From: Neobacillus paridis
GTDB taxonomy: Bacteria; Bacillota; Bacilli; Bacillales; Cytobacillaceae
Assembly: GCF_016765675.1 (NCBI RefSeq)
Contig: NZ_JAESWB010000025.1
Coordinates: 62,001 to 126,000 of the forward strand
Direction: 5' to 3'
DNA: 64,000 bases
Positions 59,756 to 64,000 of this stretch are shown here, piece by piece. How positions within the stretch are numbered: position 1 is the stretch's first letter; each line of letters begins with the position of its first letter. A program made the position numbers and the translations under genes. The notes beneath the pieces were generated by a model that saw nothing but the letters and a program-made list of their open reading frames with translations, did not search any database and had not been told where the DNA came from.

Positions 59756-61272
59756 TGCCAACATTGACTTCACAGTATGACGTTATTAATAAAATAAAAT
59801 TTGTAGCTGTATATCTTCGCAAAAGTCGTGGAACTGGTGATATGGAAGTAGACTTAGAAAAACACTATACTAAGATAAAAGAATATTGTAAAGAATTCAA
59901 GTGGAAATTTGTAGTATACGAGGAAATTGCTTCAGGAAGCGATATTACAAATCGACCAGAAATGCAAAAATTATTAAATGATGTAAGTAACGATATGTAT
60001 GATGCTGTATTTGTATTTGACATTGATAGATTATCAAGAGGTGGAAGTTCAGACCAAGAGAGAATTTTCTCTACTTTTCGAAATACAAATACATTAATAG
60101 TATCTGCGAATCCATTTAAAATATACAACTTAAATGATGAATCTGATGATATGATGATAGACATGTTTGGATTTATTGGAAAGATGGAATACAAACAAAT
60201 CCGTAAACGTATGTTGACTGGTAAAAAAATTGGATTAAATATGGGAAAATGGACTAACGGTAATCCTCCATTTGGCTATCGTTACAATCGAACTTCTGAT
60301 CCAGACAAAAAAGGAAAACTAATAGTAGATAAAGAAGAAGCTAAAATTGTTCGTGAAGCTGTTGATAAATATTTAAACGGATATTCTACGATTGATATTG
60401 CATGGGATTTTAATAAGAGAAAGATACCCTCACCAGGAGGAAGTAGATGGAATGCAGTAACCATTACTAGAATTTTTAAGTCTAAAATTTATCAAGGTCA
60501 TATGGTTGGAAATAAATCCGAGGGGAATAGAAATAAAAAACGTTCAGACACATCCAAACCGTTTCGTCCTTTACCTGAAAATGAATGGATAGTTATTCAA
60601 AATTGTCATGAACAATTAATTACAGAAGAAGAATATGAATTAATTATGAAAATGTTAAAAGATAATACTAAAAAACGATTTAGAAATAAAATCAATACTT
60701 TCACTGGAATTATAAAATGTAATATTTGTGGGAATATCATGCATCATAAAACATTGCACAATAAAGATGGATTGGCAGCTTGTGAATGTGGTAATCATGG
60801 AGGAACAATTGATATAATAGAAGAATCTATTTATCAATCTGCTATACAATTAAGAGATAGATTGAAACAGATTAAAGTGGAAGAAGTAGAATCACAAAGA
60901 GAAAATCAATTACTCAAAGAAATAGAAAGTTTAGAAAAGCAACTTGTAAAACAAGATACTGCACTAGAAAGAATTGAAGAAATGTATGAAGAAGGAGAAT
61001 ACGACAAACCTAAATATCAAATGAAAAAGAAAAAAAGAGAAGAAGAAAAATGGAGATTGGAAAACGAATTAAAGAAATTAAGAAAACAACTCAGTTCAGT
61101 TGATTCACAAAACAACAAAGAAAGAATTTCTAAAATTGACCAATTTATTAACGATATAAAAAAGGACAACAACTCAGAGCAGAAAAATAGAATTTATAAA
61201 TCGTTAATTAGTGAGATACTTTGGGAAAAGAAAACGAATGAAAAGGTGAATATAACTATAAATTTTCTTTAA
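59755..61272 (+). CDS. Large serine integrase, SprA-like
   Basis: 505 residues from ATG 59755. N-terminal resolvase domain with the catalytic Ser in VYLRKSRG, then FDIDRLSRGG. The recombinase domain contains GNPPFGYRYN, and the zinc-ribbon domain KCNICGNIMHH...ACECGNHGG. A long coiled coil (about 385-480) typical of large serine integrases follows. It integrates the phage between attP and attB; adjacent attR lies directly downstream. SPbeta uses the same class (SprA). Confidence 0.9.
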   Translation: MPTLTSQYDVINKIKFVAVYLRKSRGTGDMEVDLEKHYTKIKEYCKEFKWKFVVYEEIASGSDITNRPEMQKLLNDVSNDMYDAVFVFDIDRLSRGGSSDQERIFSTFRNTNTLIVSANPFKIYNLNDESDDMMIDMFGFIGKMEYKQIRKRMLTGKKIGLNMGKWTNGNPPFGYRYNRTSDPDKKGKLIVDKEEAKIVREAVDKYLNGYSTIDIAWDFNKRKIPSPGGSRWNAVTITRIFKSKIYQGHMVGNKSEGNRNKKRSDTSKPFRPLPENEWIVIQNCHEQLITEEEYELIMKMLKDNTKKRFRNKINTFTGIIKCNICGNIMHHKTLHNKDGLAACECGNHGGTIDIIEESIYQSAIQLRDRLKQIKVEEVESQRENQLLKEIESLEKQLVKQDTALERIEEMYEEGEYDKPKYQMKKKKREEEKWRLENELKKLRKQLSSVDSQNNKERISKIDQFINDIKKDNNSEQKNRIYKSLISEILWEKKTNEKVNITINFL

Positions 61273-61369
61273 GGGGATAATTAACATTAATAGTATTTAA
61301 TGTTGTAACTATGTTGCATAATATCCAAACTATGAAGCAGCCCTCGAGGCCGCACGAAACGCTAGATAA
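61273..61369. other. tpx: attR region with 3' end of host tpx
   Basis: From 61322 to TAA 61367-61369 the + frame encodes YPNYEAALEAARNAR, which fits the C-terminal end of Bacillus thiol peroxidase (NHPNYE..IEAAK). In Bacillus, tpx lies directly before ytxK and ackA, as here. So the prophage is inserted in the tpx 3' end and attR lies between 61273 and about 61325. The core dinucleotide cannot be fixed without the left end. Confidence 0.7.
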
Positions 61370-61525
61370 TTCGAAAAGCAAAAGCGACCGTTTTGCGACG
61401 TATGGACTGGAGGGGTTCGACTGAGATAAAGGAAACACGAAGAGCGTTAGCGATTTGATGTTGACTTATCGTAGGGAGAAGACCGAAGTACACTAGTCGC
61501 TGGGCGCTGGAGCTAGACAATTTTT
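61370..61525. repeat. Bacillaceae intergenic repeat
   Basis: The stretch ending GGGCGCTGGAGCTAGACA resembles a family of about 150-bp intergenic repeats scattered through many Bacillaceae genomes (recalled, not searched). It is GC-richer than the prophage and has no ORF. Likely host DNA. Confidence 0.55.
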
Positions 61526-61538
61526 CAAAGTTCAATTA

Positions 61539-61566
61539 GGGCCTCGCCATTCGGCGGGGCCTTTTA
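61539..61566 (+). terminator. tpx terminator
   Basis: GGCCTCGCC / GGCGGGGCC with a four-base loop, followed by TTTT: a strong rho-independent terminator for the host tpx transcript. Confidence 0.85.
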
Positions 61567-61623
61567 AACTTGTGTTAAGAATACATACGTGATTATAATC
61601 TTAGTAGTAAAGGAGGGAAAAGA

Positions 61624-62604
61624 TTGAATTCTCCAGTTGAGCAATTATTTACCTTATTTAATGAGACATCTATTCGCTTGCAGGACGAGCTGGGATGTTC
61701 TTATTTGGAGGCATTGGCGGAGTCCGGAGAAAATGTATTCCAGGGTGCCGTTCTTCAAGAGGAACTAAGTGAATTAACAGTTAAATGGCTAACAAAACAA
61801 TATGAAGGGATACACTTAGGGCAATACTCCAAAGAAGAGATCCGCAAGGCATTCCAATTGGTGATCTTAAAAGGGATGAAGGAAATGGTCCAGCCTAACC
61901 ACCAAATGACTCCGGATTCTGTAGGGATGCTGACGGCCTTTCTCGTCGAAAAGTTTATTAAGACTCCATCCTTTCGTTTGCTTGACCCGGCAGTTGGTAC
62001 AGGCAATTTATTGCTGACGGTGTTAAACTACACGGATAAAAACGTTGCGGCTTATGGGGTGGACATTGATGACTTGCTGCTCAAGCTTGCTTATATTAAT
62101 GCCAATTTACAGCAGCAACCGGTGCAATTCTATAATCAAGACAGTTTAGAGACTCTCTTTATTGATCCGGTTGATGCGGTAATTGCAGATTTGCCTGTAG
62201 GTTATTATCCCAACGATATCAGGGCCGATGATTATCAATTAAAGGCGGATAACGGTCATAGTTATGCCCATCATTTATTTATTGAACAAAGCGTTCGCCA
62301 TACGAAACCGGGAGGATATTTATTTTTTATTATCCCAAATGGATTATTTGAAAGTGAACAAGCAGGTAAGCTTCATGATTTTATCAAGGAACATCTGTTG
62401 ATTCAAGGATTGCTGCAGCTCCCTGTCAGCATGTTTAAAAATAAGAATGCTGCCAAAAGCATATTTATTGTTCAAAAGAAAGCTGCTGACCTTAAACCGC
62501 CTAAGCAGGCATTACTAGTAAATTTACCAAGTTTATCAAATAAACTGGAAATGGATAAAATTCTATTTAAAATAAATAAATGGTTTCAAGACAATAAGGG
62601 ATAA
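61624..62604 (+). CDS. ytxK: YtxK, SAM-dependent methyltransferase-like host protein
   Basis: 326 residues from TTG 61624 behind AAAGGAGGGAAAAGA. It has the N6-DNA-methylase-type SAM motif LLDPAVGTGNLLLTVL and an ADLPVGYYP motif at the catalytic position (not NPPY). Length matches Bacillus YtxK, which stands between tpx and ackA. Role in the host is not defined. Codon use is clearly more GC-rich than the prophage. Confidence 0.85.
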   Translation: MNSPVEQLFTLFNETSIRLQDELGCSYLEALAESGENVFQGAVLQEELSELTVKWLTKQYEGIHLGQYSKEEIRKAFQLVILKGMKEMVQPNHQMTPDSVGMLTAFLVEKFIKTPSFRLLDPAVGTGNLLLTVLNYTDKNVAAYGVDIDDLLLKLAYINANLQQQPVQFYNQDSLETLFIDPVDAVIADLPVGYYPNDIRADDYQLKADNGHSYAHHLFIEQSVRHTKPGGYLFFIIPNGLFESEQAGKLHDFIKEHLLIQGLLQLPVSMFKNKNAAKSIFIVQKKAADLKPPKQALLVNLPSLSNKLEMDKILFKINKWFQDNKG

Positions 62605-62632
62605 CATCGTTCATTGGTGTTATCTCTTTTTT
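62600..62632 (+). terminator. ytxK terminator
   Basis: GATAACA (62600-62606) / TGTTATC (62618-62624), then CTTTTTT. The stem overlaps the ytxK stop codon. Confidence 0.85.
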
Positions 62633-62665
62633 ATTTTATCAATTCTGAATAAAACTATATTTCGC

Positions 62666-62679
62666 TGCAATCGATTACA
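62666..62679 (+). promoter_or_regulatory. Candidate cre site for ackA
   Basis: TGCAATCGATTACA matches the catabolite-responsive element consensus TGWNANCGNTNWCA at all but one position. Bacillus ackA is activated by CcpA from an upstream cre, and the place (about 140 bp before the ATG) fits. A hairpin CATTTCA/TGAAATG follows at 62678-62700. Confidence 0.55.
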
Positions 62680-62820
62680 TTTCAAAAGCATCTTGAAATG
62701 CTATTTTCGCAGTGATTAAATGAAAATTCGGGGATGTAATACAAAGGTATTATGCACAAACTATAAGAGTAAATAAATGGATACAAAAAAATGTTTTTAG
62801 ATAAAGGAGCGATCGTACAT

Positions 62821-64000
62821 ATGGCGAAAATAATTGCGATTAATGCCGGGAGTTCTTCTTTAAAGTTTCAATTATTTGAAATGCCGCAGGAAGAGGTCAT
62901 TACAAAGGGGCTGATCGAGAGAATTGGGTTAAAGGATTCCATTTTTACGATTACAGCAAATGGTGAAAAGCTTCAGCAAACTCTGGATATTCCTGATCAT
63001 GAAGTAGCTGTTAAAATGCTGTTGGAAAAATTAACCTCACTTGGAATTATTGATTCATTGGATGAAATAGAGGGTATTGGTCATCGCGTTGTTCATGGCG
63101 GGGAAGAATTTAATGATTCCGTTCTTATCATTGATGAGGTATTACAGAAAATTGAAGGTTTATCGGAATTGGCGCCATTGCATAATCCGGCTAATGTGAC
63201 AGGAATTAAAGCGTTTAAACGGGTCCTTCCCAATGTCCCGGCTGTTGCGGTATTTGATACCGCCTTTCATCAAACAATGCCGGAAAGTTCTTTTTTGTAC
63301 AGCCTGCCGTATGAGTATTATCAAAAATACGGCATTCGAAAATATGGCTTCCACGGAACGAGCCATAAATACGTTTCCCAAAGAGCTGCAGAAATTTTAA
63401 GCCGTCCGCTTGAACAGCTGCGGCTGATTTCCTGCCACTTAGGGAATGGTGCGAGTATCGCAGCCATTCAAGGAGGAAAGTCGATTGACACTTCGATGGG
63501 CTTCACCCCTCTTGCCGGGGTAACAATGGGAACCCGGTCTGGAAACATTGACCCGGCACTTATTCCTTTTATTATGGAGAAGACGGGAAAGACAGCAGAA
63601 GAAGTACTGGAGATTTTAAATAAAAAGAGCGGCATGCTGGCTATTTCAGGTTTTTCAAGTGATTTACGAGATATTGAAATTCAGGCAAGTCAAGGTAATC
63701 AACGGGCACAGCTCGCTTTAGATGTTTTCTCCAATCGGATTCATAAATACATCGGTTCTTATGCAGCCCGCATGAATGGCGTGGATGCGATTATCTTTAC
63801 CGCAGGAATTGGTGAAAACAGCGATGTGATTCGCGAGAATGTGTTAAGGGGCCTGGAGTTTATGGGGGTTTATTGGGACCCTGCCCTTAACAAAATTAGA
63901 GGTAAAGAAGCATTTATTAGTTACCCCCACTCTCCCGTAAAAGTCATGGTCATCCCAACAAATGAAGAAGTCATGATTGCTCGCGATGTTGTCAGGTTAA
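62821..64000 (+). CDS. ackA: Acetate kinase, 3' end cut by window
   Basis: 393 codons from ATG 62821 (AAAGGAGCGATCGTACAT upstream), with the frame still open at the last base, about two residues short of the usual end. Motifs: [62 protein letters not shown] and [11 protein letters not shown]. It interconverts acetyl phosphate plus ADP and acetate plus ATP in overflow metabolism. A normal host gene flanking the prophage. Confidence 0.95.
   Translation, partial: MAKIIAINAGSSSLKFQLFEMPQEEVITKGLIERIGLKDSIFTITANGEKLQQTLDIPDHEVAVKMLLEKLTSLGIIDSLDEIEGIGHRVVHGGEEFNDSVLIIDEVLQKIEGLSELAPLHNPANVTGIKAFKRVLPNVPAVAVFDTAFHQTMPESSFLYSLPYEYYQKYGIRKYGFHGTSHKYVSQRAAEILSRPLEQLRLISCHLGNGASIAAIQGGKSIDTSMGFTPLAGVTMGTRSGNIDPALIPFIMEKTGKTAEEVLEILNKKSGMLAISGFSSDLRDIEIQASQGNQRAQLALDVFSNRIHKYIGSYAARMNGVDAIIFTAGIGENSDVIRENVLRGLEFMGVYWDPALNKIRGKEAFISYPHSPVKVMVIPTNEEVMIARDVVRL

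Noticed and set aside
61256..61438. Minus-strand ORF across attR
   Set aside because: The + strand frame encodes a Tpx-like C-terminus; the opposite ORF is a shadow with no ribosome site.

Overview
The window is low-GC Firmicute DNA, most likely from a Bacillaceae chromosome. Nearly all of it (about 1-61,300) is the early/lysogeny half of an SPbeta-like prophage, read almost entirely on the + strand. The last 2.7 kb is host DNA in the order tpx(3' end)-ytxK-ackA, as in Bacillus. A large serine integrase (59755-61272) closes the prophage. The next 48 bases in frame encode what looks like the C-terminus of thiol peroxidase (Tpx), so the phage appears to be integrated in the 3' end of tpx. The left end of the prophage lies outside the window.

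Layout. 1-3.0 kb: small phage genes broken up by ISL3-family debris. 3.2-6.9 kb: lysogeny module resembling SPbeta yopP-yopQ-yopR (mrpR), with an intact-looking tyrosine recombinase, a DGxHR-motif protein and a tyrosine-recombinase-fold protein that lacks catalytic residues. 7-20 kb: small early genes, RNase HI, two DNA adenine methylases, an RNA ligase, a nucleotidyltransferase, and a DUF6273-like protein with a GC-rich block that looks like the variable region of a diversity-generating retroelement. 20.5-30 kb: replication operon (acidic-tailed ssDNA-binding candidate, RecA-like ATPase, DnaB helicase, Toprim primase, PD-(D/E)XK nuclease, family-B DNA polymerase, 3D-domain protein). 30-46 kb: many small genes, a Mom-like DNA modification protein, more methyltransferases, and a methyltransferase-carrying mobile insertion cassette. 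46.8-53.7 kb: nucleotide metabolism (class II ribonucleotide reductase split by a group I intron, thioredoxin-like protein, dUTPase, a sigma-like factor, thymidylate synthase, DHFR).

The most striking part is 53.7-58.3 kb. A gene closely resembling Cas12f1 of AsCas12f1 type follows a 640-base non-coding leader. The leader holds two tandem copies, 300 bp apart, of a tracrRNA-like fold, each followed by short hairpin repeats at CRISPR-like spacing. The 8-base anti-repeat in each copy is exactly complementary to the end of its own repeat. The locus has its own phage-type promoter inside a perfect palindrome. The cas12f gene is broken twice: by an in-frame TGA where Cas12f1 has Trp, and by a 2606-bp ISL3 element that carries a DNA methyltransferase and is flanked by an 8-bp target duplication. 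Removing the element restores a 443-residue frame with all three RuvC acidic residues.

The prophage shows wider decay (several in-frame stops, odd start codons, IS fragments) and may be defective. It nevertheless carries a shared promoter family (TTGAYT or TTGCTT, 17-bp spacer usually ending in ATTGA, TATAAT-like) that probably marks its regulon.
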